Assembly: GCA_013043915.1 (NCBI GenBank)
Contig: JABEVH010000052.1
Span: 1 to 9,164 of the forward strand
Direction: 5' to 3'
Length of the DNA: 9,164 nucleotides
Source: Pseudomonadales bacterium
Lineage (GTDB): Bacteria > Pseudomonadota > Gammaproteobacteria > Pseudomonadales > Moraxellaceae
Shown here: positions 1-6,962 of the stretch, in pieces
Layout: each line of letters begins with the position of its first letter
Position numbering within the stretch: the stretch's first letter is position 1
Notes under the pieces: model-generated
What the model saw: only the letters and a program-made list of their open reading frames with translations
The model's database searches: none
What the model was told of the DNA's origin: nothing
Made by a program: the position numbers and the translations under genes

Positions 1-580
1 CCAACACATCATGGCGTTCACAGATAGATAACAGGTCTTGCAGTTCTGCCTCGCTCCATACACGCCCCACTGGATTATGCGGCGAACATAATAAAAAGAG
101 TCGAGCACGGCGAGCACAATGCTCAAAATGATCAAGATCCATCACGTAGCGCCCTTCTACACAGCGCAATGGATTCTCCAGCACGCGGCGTTCCTGCTCC
201 CAAATGGCTGAAAAAAAGGGTGGATACACCGGAGGCTGAATAATCACCGCATCGCCAGGGTGTGTAAAGGCGGCAACTACAGCATATAGGCTGGGGACGA
301 CACCAGGTACCAGCATCATATGCCCCACATCAGGCGACCAACCATGACGTTGCTGACACCAGGCAGCCACAGCAGGAAAAAGATCAGGATCATGCTCGGT
401 GTAGCCATAAATGGGATGCCTAGCCCTGGCCTTCAGGGCATCCACCACAGCGGATGGTGCCGCAAAATCCATATCTGCGACCCATAGCGGCTGAACTGAC
501 GGTGAGCCAAAAATACGTTGACGCGCCTCATATTTCAGGGCATGTGTCCCTAGACGGGATATAGGATCATCAAAATTCAT
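1..580 (-). CDS. ovoB: OvoB-like PLP-dependent C-S lyase (MalY/PatB family), 3' end outside window
   Basis: The reading frame is open from an ATG at 580 to the window edge (193 codons); the C-terminal half, including the PLP-binding lysine, is missing. The visible part is a fold-type I aminotransferase of the MalY/PatB cystathionine beta-lyase group. It has WVADMDFAAP at residues 33-42, PIYGYTEHD at 56-64, PPVYPPFF at 116-123 with the expected cofactor-stacking Tyr119, and LCSPHNPVGRVW at 164-175, where Asn169 would contact the PLP ring. The ATG overlaps the ovoA stop as ATGA, which implies translational coupling and fixes the start. In known ovothiol pathways a PLP enzyme of this family (OvoB) cleaves the histidyl-cysteine sulfoxide made by OvoA to give 5-thiohistidine. 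The family assignment is seen in the sequence. The OvoB role is inferred from the neighbour; without it the gene would be called a cystathionine beta-lyase. Confidence 0.85.
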   Translation of the reverse strand, partial: MNFDDPISRLGTHALKYEARQRIFGSPSVQPLWVADMDFAAPSAVVDALKARARHPIYGYTEHDPDLFPAVAAWCQQRHGWSPDVGHMMLVPGVVPSLYAVVAAFTHPGDAVIIQPPVYPPFFSAIWEQERRVLENPLRCVEGRYVMDLDHFEHCARRARLFLLCSPHNPVGRVWSEAELQDLLSICERHDVL

Positions 581-2673
581 AAGCGTTCCCAAATCGTGAC
601 TTGCACCAGGGTATGCTGAAATTTACGAGCAGTTTCGCGAATAACCATAGGTATATCTTCAGGCTCACCCAGCAAGCGAAAATGCGGCGACAACCATGCC
701 TTCAGTCCATCAAGACTACGATAACTTTCCCCATCTTTTTTATAACCACCCAGCCAATGACGACGTTCTGTATGTTCCTCCATCCAGGTATAAGGAGAGG
801 TCAATAACAAGATACCTCCTGGCACCAGCCGATCATGTAAGTCACGCAAAAACAATGCCGGCTGATAGAGTCGATCGATTAAGTTAGCAGCTACGATCAG
901 ATCGTACCCCGTTAGAATAGGCTTTAGGTTACAGGCATCTCCCTGCACAAAACTGACCTTATGCTGCAAACCGATCAACTCCATACGTTCCAGGATCACA
1001 TCTCGGTAGGTGACCAGCTCGCCCTCATCAACCAGGGTATAATGCAGACTTCCTTCTTGCATCAGTTGTACAGCAAGATCGATAAAGCGCGCCGAAAAAT
1101 CCACCCCCGTCACATGATCGAACTTCTTGGCCAACTCCAGGGTTGTTCGACCGGTAGCACAACCTACGTCCAGGGCAGAATGACAGGGTCGTCCCGCCAT
1201 AGCGCGCAAGGCTTTGTCTGCCACTGCCTTGGGGAAGTTGTCCACACCCCAATATCTGTCACCATAATGCAACTCCAAGTATTGGGCTGCCAGCTGGTCA
1301 GACTCGTAGCGTGAAGAGCGGGCAGGTTCAAGCGAAGCGCCCTCGACATAGCGAAACCCGGCATGTTGAAAGAAGTGACGCCTGAATGCATAACGCGAGG
1401 CCCATCGACTTTCATTGCCGGTGGATATCCAGGACCCTCCCTTGATCAGGTTGTGCCTACCATCAAAGGTGGGGGTACTGAAGTCATCATAGACCGGATG
1501 TACTTGAAAACCTTCAAAGGGATAAATTGGTGTATCAGTCCATTGCCAGACGTTTCCGACCACATCATAAAAATCCCCGTGGCGAAAGGTCTGTACCGGG
1601 CACGAGGAGGCCGCATGATCCAGATGCAGATTGGCGTTGGCGGGTTCATGTGCGGGCACTTCATCCAGACCTGAACAGGCTAAAAGACGGTACCACTCAT
1701 CTTCACTGGGCAGTCGCACGTGTTCTCCGGTTTGTTGCGACTTCCATCGGCAAAATGCACGAGCCTCCAAGCAATTGACCTCAACCGGCCAATCCCAGGG
1801 CATAGGGATTTCTTCACTGAGCAATCGCAGATACCATTGATCATGACGCCGTACCCAGAAGGTGGGATGAGTCGCTTGCGCATAGTGCCTCCAACCCCAC
1901 CCTTCCTCATCCCAGAACTCGTCGCGGTGATACCCATTATCTTCGACAAATGCTAGGTACTCGAGATGGCTTGTCAAATAGCGTGCTGCCTGAAAAGCTG
2001 GCACTTCTGCCTGGTGCCGGCCATATTCATTATCCCAGCCGTAACAGGGATCTTCCTCGCGTTTTCCCAAGTTCACGATGCCTGCTGCAACCGGCTGCAG
2101 GACATTGACTGGCGGCATACCCTGTCTCGTCCATGGGCGCCAAGCAGGATGTGTTCGCAAATACTTCAGATCATGTTGACGCATCAGGACTGAGGATGTC
2201 TCCAGATGAATCCTTTCATGCTCTATCCCCATGACTATGGCCCAAGCAGGATGCTCAGGCTTCAAATATTCTGGTAAAGGCGTTTCCCGGATCAGCATAT
2301 CGACACGCTCACGCACTAATCGCCGATAAGAGCGAACCTCATCGACAGCTGGCCAACTGTAATGACTGTCATCAAGATCATCCCAGCTCATCTCATCCAC
2401 ACCAACGGCAAACACACTTTCAAAACCAGGATGAATACGCTCTGATATCAAGCCCGCCAGCAACAGCTTATTGATAAAAAAAGTAGCCGTATGTCCAAAA
2501 TAGAAAATCAGCGGATGCCGCAAAGGAATAGGTTTGATGTAATAAGATTCATCTTTGCTCAGTAGTTGAAAAAGAGATTCGTAGCTGTCAAACGTAGTGT
2601 GGAAATATGTACGCAAATTCTCGCGCAACTGATCTGATGAATCCGCCCTAAGTCTTGGTGTTCGCGTCAGCAT
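577..2673 (-). CDS. ovoA: OvoA: 5-histidylcysteine sulfoxide synthase fused to 5-thiohistidine N-methyltransferase
   Basis: This 698-residue protein has the three-part OvoA layout. Residues about 15-185 form a DinB-like domain with His61 and the HERIHLE motif (His152, His156, Glu158) that supply the non-haem iron ligands. Residues about 190-445 form an FGE/sulfatase-modifying domain with LPSEDEWYRL (321-330), VVGNVWQWTD (371-380), KGGSW (411-415) and a C-terminal SRYAFRRHF stretch. Residues about 455-698 form a class I SAM methyltransferase with LDVGCATGRT (501-510) as the SAM-binding loop and VTGVDFS (521-527) after it. By family knowledge the first half couples cysteine to C5 of histidine with O2, and the C-terminal domain N-methylates 5-thiohistidine. 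EgtB has only the first two domains and normally pairs with a separate EgtD, so the fusion argues for ovothiol rather than ergothioneine. The start at 2673 is preceded by a GGGGA about 10 bases upstream. The length agrees with the family's usual roughly 700 residues. Confidence 0.93.
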   Translation of the reverse strand: MLTRTPRLRADSSDQLRENLRTYFHTTFDSYESLFQLLSKDESYYIKPIPLRHPLIFYFGHTATFFINKLLLAGLISERIHPGFESVFAVGVDEMSWDDLDDSHYSWPAVDEVRSYRRLVRERVDMLIRETPLPEYLKPEHPAWAIVMGIEHERIHLETSSVLMRQHDLKYLRTHPAWRPWTRQGMPPVNVLQPVAAGIVNLGKREEDPCYGWDNEYGRHQAEVPAFQAARYLTSHLEYLAFVEDNGYHRDEFWDEEGWGWRHYAQATHPTFWVRRHDQWYLRLLSEEIPMPWDWPVEVNCLEARAFCRWKSQQTGEHVRLPSEDEWYRLLACSGLDEVPAHEPANANLHLDHAASSCPVQTFRHGDFYDVVGNVWQWTDTPIYPFEGFQVHPVYDDFSTPTFDGRHNLIKGGSWISTGNESRWASRYAFRRHFFQHAGFRYVEGASLEPARSSRYESDQLAAQYLELHYGDRYWGVDNFPKAVADKALRAMAGRPCHSALDVGCATGRTTLELAKKFDHVTGVDFSARFIDLAVQLMQEGSLHYTLVDEGELVTYRDVILERMELIGLQHKVSFVQGDACNLKPILTGYDLIVAANLIDRLYQPALFLRDLHDRLVPGGILLLTSPYTWMEEHTERRHWLGGYKKDGESYRSLDGLKAWLSPHFRLLGEPEDIPMVIRETARKFQHTLVQVTIWERL

Positions 2674-2708
2674 AAACGGTTAATCCCCGTCAGTTTCATC
2701 TGGGCCTC

Positions 2709-2737
2709 ATTAAGCCAAGGCCAGCCCACACTTGCAA
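2709..2737 (-). promoter_or_regulatory. Candidate sigma70-type promoter for ovoA-ovoB
   Basis: Reading on the minus strand, TTGCAA (2737-2732) is followed after exactly 17 bases by CTTAAT (2714-2709). Each hexamer matches its consensus at four of six positions. Initiation would fall near 2702 and leave a leader of about 28 bases before the ovoA ATG. This rests on pattern matching only; such matches are common by chance. Confidence 0.25.
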
Positions 2738-2747
2738 CCGAAACATC

Positions 2748-2876
2748 ATGAAGTCGCCAAAAATCCCGTTGTACGCCTATACACCCAGGCTACTTTTGCT
2801 AGCACTACTTCTAGCCTCTCTGTTGGGCTGCATGAATCCGTCCGCAAGTCTAAGCCTCGTACTGCCCTTAAAATAA
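2748..2876 (+). CDS. Possible small lipoprotein, 42 residues
   Basis: An ATG at 2748 opens a 42-codon frame ending in TAA at 2874-2876. The peptide starts MKSPK, continues with a leucine/alanine-rich hydrophobic stretch from about residue 15, and reaches a lipobox (ASLLGC, Cys28) typical of signal peptidase II substrates. Only about 14 residues follow the cysteine, so the mature product would be a tiny lipid-anchored peptide, as seen in entericidin-like or other small envelope lipoproteins. The function is not recognised. Its last nine bases overlap the 3' end of the converging large lipoprotein gene, and its start lies beside the ovoA promoter region on the opposite strand. No clear Shine-Dalgarno sequence precedes it, which weakens the call; a leucine-rich frame could arise by chance. 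Confidence 0.38.
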   Translation: MKSPKIPLYAYTPRLLLLALLLASLLGCMNPSASLSLVLPLK

Positions 2877-4739
2877 ATAGCTTGTCCAGTAATCACGAAA
2901 CAAACTGTCCATATAACTTGTATTTATACCCGCATACGTACCTCCACTGACTGCAGGGTAAGTAACCAGGGCCGACGAAGCCTGGCCATTCAAATCAAAA
3001 GTTAACGACACGGCTGGTGGATTCGCACCACTCCCCCCCCCCCAGAGATTAAGTGAATTTGCATAGAGACCACCTAAGGCAGGCTCTGCCCAACTGATCG
3101 TCGTTGTTCCTCCCTGCACAAGCGTAGCGGGACTAATCGCTGGATTGCTGGAAACTCCTGAAGTAAACAAGGCAGAAGATAATTGGGCACTGGTTAAAGG
3201 GGCAGCCAGCAAGGTGGATGAATATGAGGCGAGCGGAGTATTTAAGTTTCCCGTCTGGTAGAGATCAATGCTGTACTTCATGGGAGAGGCAGCTACAGCC
3301 GCAATATCCGTATCCTGCAAAGGAAATAGGCTATTAAATCCACACGCCTTCACATTGGAAGTCATCGGAGCAGTCGATGCTCCGATATAGGTGCTCGGAG
3401 CGCCGGCTGCCAGCGTAAAATCTCCACCATTGCTCCTTGTTGCTGAGGCAAACAGCAAAAGGCCTGCCACAGGTAGGCCGGGGCCTTTGACGACGGCATA
3501 CGCAAGGTTAAATCCTCCCTGATCAACAATTTCTGGCCAAAGTCCGGTGCAATACTGCTGAGTATTCGCCGTACTACTGCCATAAGACTGGCTGTCCGTA
3601 GCCAGAGCTTTTATTCGAACCTTAGCGATTCTCTGATTACCCAGAATTGCCCAAAGATTTGTTGACGTGTTCTTATATACAATGAAGTCTTTACGACTGC
3701 TGGGCATGCCTCCGATCAAGACCGTAAAATGTACCTGATAAGCCGTTGCTCCTGTCGGCACCTTAGTCACCCATGAGGGTACCGTATCCAACACAATATC
3801 ATTGAACGATACCGCGCCCCCTAAAAGACCAGGGTCAGTTGTCACCTGCTTAAGAAAGGATGCCAGTGACCTCCCATCCTGCATGAAGTTTGCGACATCG
3901 AAAAAAGTCGTCAGCTTAGGATCCGTTGGGGCAGGAAACTGCGCCATTTCAGATGAAATGCTGGCAAAATAGGTGATGAGCGACTGTAGATCAGACACGT
4001 TAGTCATGACCGGCATGGGCAAAGCTAAAGTTGTAGATGAGGTCAGGCTGTTTACCACCTGGCTACCATCTAAGCGATCGATAATCGTCGCTGTCTTGGT
4101 AACCGGGTCTTGAGTTACTTTCAGGCTATCAAGCAGAGCATCCACACCTGTGCCATCTGCTTTAAAAGACTGGCGCAGTAAATCAAGGGATGCACTCACA
4201 CCTAAAGCTGTCAACACATTTTTCAGTTGAATATCTAAGCTAGTGACCCCCGCAGCGAGTGCTGTTGATGTCAATTTAGCTGCAAAGGTTGATTGGTTTT
4301 TGAAAACATTGGCAGCGATATCACCGGCAACATTGGCAATCACTAAATCCGTTAGCGGGGTAATATTGATCGTGGCATTACTTCCCATCAGATCGGTAGC
4401 CGTTGCAGCTGAGTGCAGGCTGTAATTGACCCCTGCTATTTTATAATTAATTTCAAGCATGAGGGGCGCTGTCCATCCCGCTATTTGATCTGCTGAAAAA
4501 CTATAATTCCCATTGGCGTCTGTTGCTGTACTAGCCGTATGAGCAGGCAAAGCCGAATCCTGAATGGTAACCACCCCATTCATGCTGGGAGTAATCGGTA
4601 ATCCCGTTGCTGCAACTCCAGAAACTGATGCCCCTGAAGCGCTGCTGGAGTTGCTTCCGCCTCCACCGCATCCTGCTAATCCCAAAACTATCATGACTAT
4701 AAAGCAGTCTATAAAGCGGGCCAGTAGTGACCTATGCAT
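2868..4739 (-). CDS. Large lipoprotein of unknown function with carboxypeptidase-regulatory-like N-terminal domain
   Basis: The 623-residue product begins with a lipoprotein signal peptide: MHRSLLARF, a hydrophobic core, then LGLAGC with the lipidated Cys24, followed by a GGGGSNSSS linker. Residues about 38-100 resemble a carboxypeptidase-regulatory-like/Ig-like beta domain (SGVAATG, TATDANGNYSF). NITPLTDLVIANVAG at 125-139 is a signature I associate with a group of uncharacterised proteobacterial surface lipoproteins. The central part (about 250-500) is not recognised and has few cysteines. Residues about 530-600 look like another beta-sandwich (SSNPAISPATLVQGGTTTISW). The ATG at 4739 has AGGAG eight bases upstream. 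Location at the outer membrane is likely: residue +2 after the cysteine is Gly, not the Asp that would retain it in the inner membrane. The gene is divergent from the patatin gene. A run of eleven G lies at codons 566-569; if the run length is misread, the true C-terminus would differ. Confidence 0.75.
   Translation of the reverse strand: MHRSLLARFIDCFIVMIVLGLAGCGGGGSNSSSASGASVSGVAATGLPITPSMNGVVTIQDSALPAHTASTATDANGNYSFSADQIAGWTAPLMLEINYKIAGVNYSLHSAATATDLMGSNATINITPLTDLVIANVAGDIAANVFKNQSTFAAKLTSTALAAGVTSLDIQLKNVLTALGVSASLDLLRQSFKADGTGVDALLDSLKVTQDPVTKTATIIDRLDGSQVVNSLTSSTTLALPMPVMTNVSDLQSLITYFASISSEMAQFPAPTDPKLTTFFDVANFMQDGRSLASFLKQVTTDPGLLGGAVSFNDIVLDTVPSWVTKVPTGATAYQVHFTVLIGGMPSSRKDFIVYKNTSTNLWAILGNQRIAKVRIKALATDSQSYGSSTANTQQYCTGLWPEIVDQGGFNLAYAVVKGPGLPVAGLLLFASATRSNGGDFTLAAGAPSTYIGASTAPMTSNVKACGFNSLFPLQDTDIAAVAASPMKYSIDLYQTGNLNTPLASYSSTLLAAPLTSAQLSSALFTSGVSSNPAISPATLVQGGTTTISWAEPALGGLYANSLNLWGGGSGANPPAVSLTFDLNGQASSALVTYPAVSGGTYAGINTSYMDSLFRDYWTSYLF
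3033..3043 (-). repeat. Run of eleven G (coding strand) inside the large lipoprotein gene
   Basis: Eleven C on the plus strand read as G on the coding strand and encode the end of Trp566 plus Gly567-569. Losing one base would give nine altered residues after Gly569 and a stop (578 residues in total). Gaining one would give twelve altered residues and a stop (581 residues). Only the present length keeps the full 623-residue frame. Tracts of this length are prone to polymerase slippage, and also to sequencing error. Confidence 0.9.
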
Positions 4740-4764
4740 GACCTTAGCTCCTGTGTTTAATTAA

Positions 4765-4797
4765 AAAAACTTAATAAATGCTAAACCTTAAGTTTTT
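4765..4797. promoter_or_regulatory. Perfect 10-base inverted repeat in the lipoprotein/patatin intergenic region
   Basis: AAAAACTTAA (4765-4774) and TTAAGTTTTT (4788-4797) are exact reverse complements separated by 13 bases. The repeat lies just upstream of the ribosome binding site of the lipoprotein gene. It could be an operator or a leader hairpin in that mRNA. The stem is very AT-rich and therefore weak as an RNA hairpin, which slightly favours a protein-binding site. Chance is possible in such AT-rich DNA. Confidence 0.35.
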
Positions 4798-4860
4798 AAT
4801 TTGGAATCGTTAATTTTGGCCACATCCTTATTTAGGTTTTCATAATCAGAAAAAAATGAC

Positions 4861-4876
4861 GTGTTAGATTGAACAC
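4861..4876. promoter_or_regulatory. Short inverted repeat GTGTT-N6-AACAC upstream of the patatin gene
   Basis: GTGTT (4861-4865) and AACAC (4872-4876) form a 5-base dyad with a 6-base spacer, about 25 bases before the patatin ATG. The position suits a repressor site overlapping a promoter. No promoter hexamer pair beside it is convincing, so this stays a weak candidate. Confidence 0.2.
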
Positions 4877-4899
4877 ATTAATAATATCGGATAACGTTG

Positions 4900-6120
4900 A
4901 TGATCAAGCATGCTACTAATGTGGGAGTAGTCCTTGCTGGTGGGGGCGCCCGAGGCGCTTATGAAGCGGGAGCTTTAGCTACATTATTACCTGCTCTAGA
5001 AGCCGCTGGTGAAAGGCCCCGCGTTTTTGTTGGCACCAGCGCAGGCGCCATCAATGCGGTGCTTTTCGCCTCGTTAGCTCACCTACCTGCAGAACAGACG
5101 GCAGAGCAGGCTTGGGCCGTGTGGGCAAGCATACACCGCCGGGATGTTATCAAACCCATTCTTCCCAGCGGGTTGAATGCAGGCGTGAACTATCTAGGTC
5201 AGATGTTGGGCTTACAACGGTCATTAACAGGTCTACTCAACGCTGATCCCTTGGAGCAAACCCTACGGCATCGTGTTAACTGGGATACTCTACATGACAA
5301 TATTGAGCAGGGACGTGGTTTACATGCTGTGGCGGTCACCGCCACCTCAAGTCATACCGGACGCAGTTCTGTCTTTGTTGAGGAGACTCCGGGCTATTCC
5401 CTTCAGGGGCACGGCTACCACGACGATACCCGTGCCATAGATTACATTCACACACACTTGGCTCCAGAACATGTGATGGCTTCAGCTGCCATACCGGTGC
5501 TCTTTCCTCCCATACGCGTCAGTACACCGGATCTCGCTGCGGGCTGGTACTTAGATGGCGGTGTGCGCATGAATGCCCCCGTTAAACCAGCGATTACTCT
5601 GGGCGTCGATAAGCTAATCATCATCGCCAGTGACCCTCTGGAATCTCCTGCCAACATCAAAGATGAACCGCTGATCTCCCCAGATATTTATGCTGCCATT
5701 TCTGAAGTTTTACGAGCGGCTTTGATTGATCGCATGGTTGAGGATGTACATACACTTCGTAAAATCAATAACTTGCTACAAAATCCACAGCATGCTGGTG
5801 TGCGTGCTGCACGAAGTCAGCGTACCTATCGCCCTATACCCTGGTTATTTGTTGGCCCGCATATCCATAGTCATTTAGGCAAACTCGCTGAACTGGTCTT
5901 CCAGCGCGAATACGGACATAAGCGCTGGTGGCGCCGACATTGGGACTTCCCTCTTTTGCACCAATTGGTACAAAGCGACAGCACTCGACGTGGCGAACTG
6001 CTAAGTTACCTATTCTTTCATCACATTTATATGCGCGAAGCCCTGGAGCTGGGACGTCGTGACGCTCTGCGCCTGCTATCAGGCTCAGCAACAAGTTTAC
6101 CCTGGAGACTTCTTGACTAA
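4900..6120 (+). CDS. Patatin-like phospholipase / lipid acyl hydrolase
   Basis: The 406-residue protein carries the full patatin catalytic set. The glycine-rich oxyanion-hole loop GGGARGAYEAG is at 14-24, the nucleophile elbow GTSAG with Ser47 is at 45-49, AIPVLFPP is at 197-204, and the DGG motif with the catalytic Asp219 is at 219-221. The Ser-Asp dyad is therefore intact and the enzyme should hydrolyse acyl esters of phospholipids or other lipids. No signal peptide or membrane segment is apparent, so it is probably cytoplasmic or peripherally membrane-bound. It resembles the RssA-type bacterial patatins but has a longer C-terminal part (about 290-406) that is rich in Arg, His and Trp and that I cannot assign. 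The ATG at 4900 is preferred over the in-frame TTG at 4897; a weak CGGA lies eight bases upstream. The stop overlaps the converging folK stop. The exact substrate cannot be told. Confidence 0.9.
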   Translation: MIKHATNVGVVLAGGGARGAYEAGALATLLPALEAAGERPRVFVGTSAGAINAVLFASLAHLPAEQTAEQAWAVWASIHRRDVIKPILPSGLNAGVNYLGQMLGLQRSLTGLLNADPLEQTLRHRVNWDTLHDNIEQGRGLHAVAVTATSSHTGRSSVFVEETPGYSLQGHGYHDDTRAIDYIHTHLAPEHVMASAAIPVLFPPIRVSTPDLAAGWYLDGGVRMNAPVKPAITLGVDKLIIIASDPLESPANIKDEPLISPDIYAAISEVLRAALIDRMVEDVHTLRKINNLLQNPQHAGVRAARSQRTYRPIPWLFVGPHIHSHLGKLAELVFQREYGHKRWWRRHWDFPLLHQLVQSDSTRRGELLSYLFFHHIYMREALELGRRDALRLLSGSATSLPWRLLD

Positions 6121-6581
6121 GCTGACGACAAAATGTTCTGTAACCAGGCATCAAGCTCCGTAGCGTGGCAGACCTGGACCAGTGGCCAGGCTACCTCATC
6201 CTCGGGCATACCCAAGAGCTCATGCAAAGCCAGTCTGATGTGTGGTCGATGCAATTCAAAAGGCCGTTGCCAGACTCCCTCATAACGTAATACATCAATA
6301 TCTAGCGTACAAACACCCGGCAGATCCCGTCGACGGGATTGCGTCTGCTCAAGAGCGTGAATAACTTCAGTCAGCTCAGGCAAAGACTGGACTGTACTCA
6401 TGACAAGAGTAAAATTCAAAAAATCAGCGACATTCCCTTCCCATCCAGGTACCGGCAAAGCCGGCCCTTTAACTAGTGATGACATGGCTTGCAGCTCGCC
6501 TAGCCGCTTCAGTTCGGTTAGCGCATATGCCAGTGAATAGGCACCTTGATTACCTCCCAATGCCAATAGCACCTCAGCCAT
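6117..6581 (-). CDS. folK: 2-amino-4-hydroxy-6-hydroxymethyldihydropteridine pyrophosphokinase (HPPK), divergent
   Basis: HPPK transfers pyrophosphate from ATP to 6-hydroxymethyl-dihydropterin in folate synthesis. The 154-residue protein shows the N-terminal LLALGGNQG (5-13), FLNF (54-57) that matches the family F/Y-x-N pterin contact, and TLDIDVL (92-98) with the two metal-binding aspartates Asp94 and Asp96. The stretch just before them (RRRDLPGVC, 83-91) replaces the usual ERWGPR-like segment, so arginines and a tryptophan that contact ATP in the E. coli enzyme are not in place. It could be a divergent HPPK that still works, or a paralogue of reduced activity. The ATG at 6581 is chosen over an in-frame TTG at 6599 because GGAG lies eight bases upstream of it. 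It overlaps the end of folB by eight bases, so the two are translationally coupled as the second and third steps of one pathway. Confidence 0.85.
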   Translation of the reverse strand: MAEVLLALGGNQGAYSLAYALTELKRLGELQAMSSLVKGPALPVPGWEGNVADFLNFTLVMSTVQSLPELTEVIHALEQTQSRRRDLPGVCTLDIDVLRYEGVWQRPFELHRPHIRLALHELLGMPEDEVAWPLVQVCHATELDAWLQNILSSA

Positions 6582-6933
6582 CGACCTGACTCCGTTCAAT
6601 AACTACACCCACACTAACTCCACTCGCCATGACATATGGTTTATATAGCTCTAAATGTACCCAGGGAAGTGCATAGGTTTGCAGCAACTGTGCTGCCAGA
6701 TTTTCTGCCAAGGTTTCTATCAATTGGACCTGGGCCCCCCCTACCCATTCACGGAGATGACCAATGACCTGCTGATAATTAAGAGCATGACGCAGGTCAT
6801 CAGTTTTTGCTACAGTGCTGGCATTGATTGCTAGGCGTGCATGTATCTTGATGGTCTGACCTATTTGACGTTCATAAGCATGCACGCCCAAATGCGCTTG
6901 GACATTAAGATCATTGATAACGATATAATCCAT
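6574..6933 (-). CDS. folB: Dihydroneopterin aldolase
   Basis: FolB converts 7,8-dihydroneopterin to 6-hydroxymethyl-dihydropterin and glycolaldehyde in the cytoplasm. The 119-residue product has the family length and motifs. These include the N-terminal strand DYIVINDLNVQAHLGVHAYER (the conserved Gly-x-x-x-x-Glu region), LNYQQV, the LIETLAENLA helix that carries a conserved glutamate of the pterin site, and a C-terminal LELYKP, whose lysine matches the conserved catalytic lysine, followed by VSVGVVIER. The ATG at 6933 is chosen; GAGG lies nine bases upstream. An in-frame TTG six bases earlier would add two residues and is less likely. It forms an operon with the overlapping folK and is divergent from plsY across only 29 bases. 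A run of seven G on the coding strand lies near 6735-6741. Confidence 0.93.
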   Translation of the reverse strand: MDYIVINDLNVQAHLGVHAYERQIGQTIKIHARLAINASTVAKTDDLRHALNYQQVIGHLREWVGGAQVQLIETLAENLAAQLLQTYALPWVHLELYKPYVMASGVSVGVVIERSQVDG

Positions 6934-6962
6934 GCGCAATTACCTCTGAGACCGGAGTACGG

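Noticed and set aside
961..1674. Plus-strand frames of 103-117 codons opposite ovoA
   Set aside because: They lie wholly antisense to a strongly supported OvoA, have no recognisable motifs, and their composition fits the shadow of the real gene.
577..2673. Reading the large gene as egtB of ergothioneine synthesis
   Set aside because: The fused C-terminal methyltransferase and the adjacent MalY-type lyase fit OvoA; EgtB normally lacks this domain, and no egtD is present here.
2732..2950. 72-codon plus-strand frame overlapping the small lipoprotein candidate
   Set aside because: It is out of frame with the lipobox peptide, shows no signal or domain, and much of it is antisense to the end of the large lipoprotein.
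5834..6154. 106-codon minus-strand frame opposite the patatin C-terminus
   Set aside because: It is antisense to an intact conserved gene and has no recognised family features.
6582..6599. TTG start for folK adding six residues
   Set aside because: The ATG at 6581 has a well-placed GGAG and gives the usual short lead into the conserved LALGG motif.
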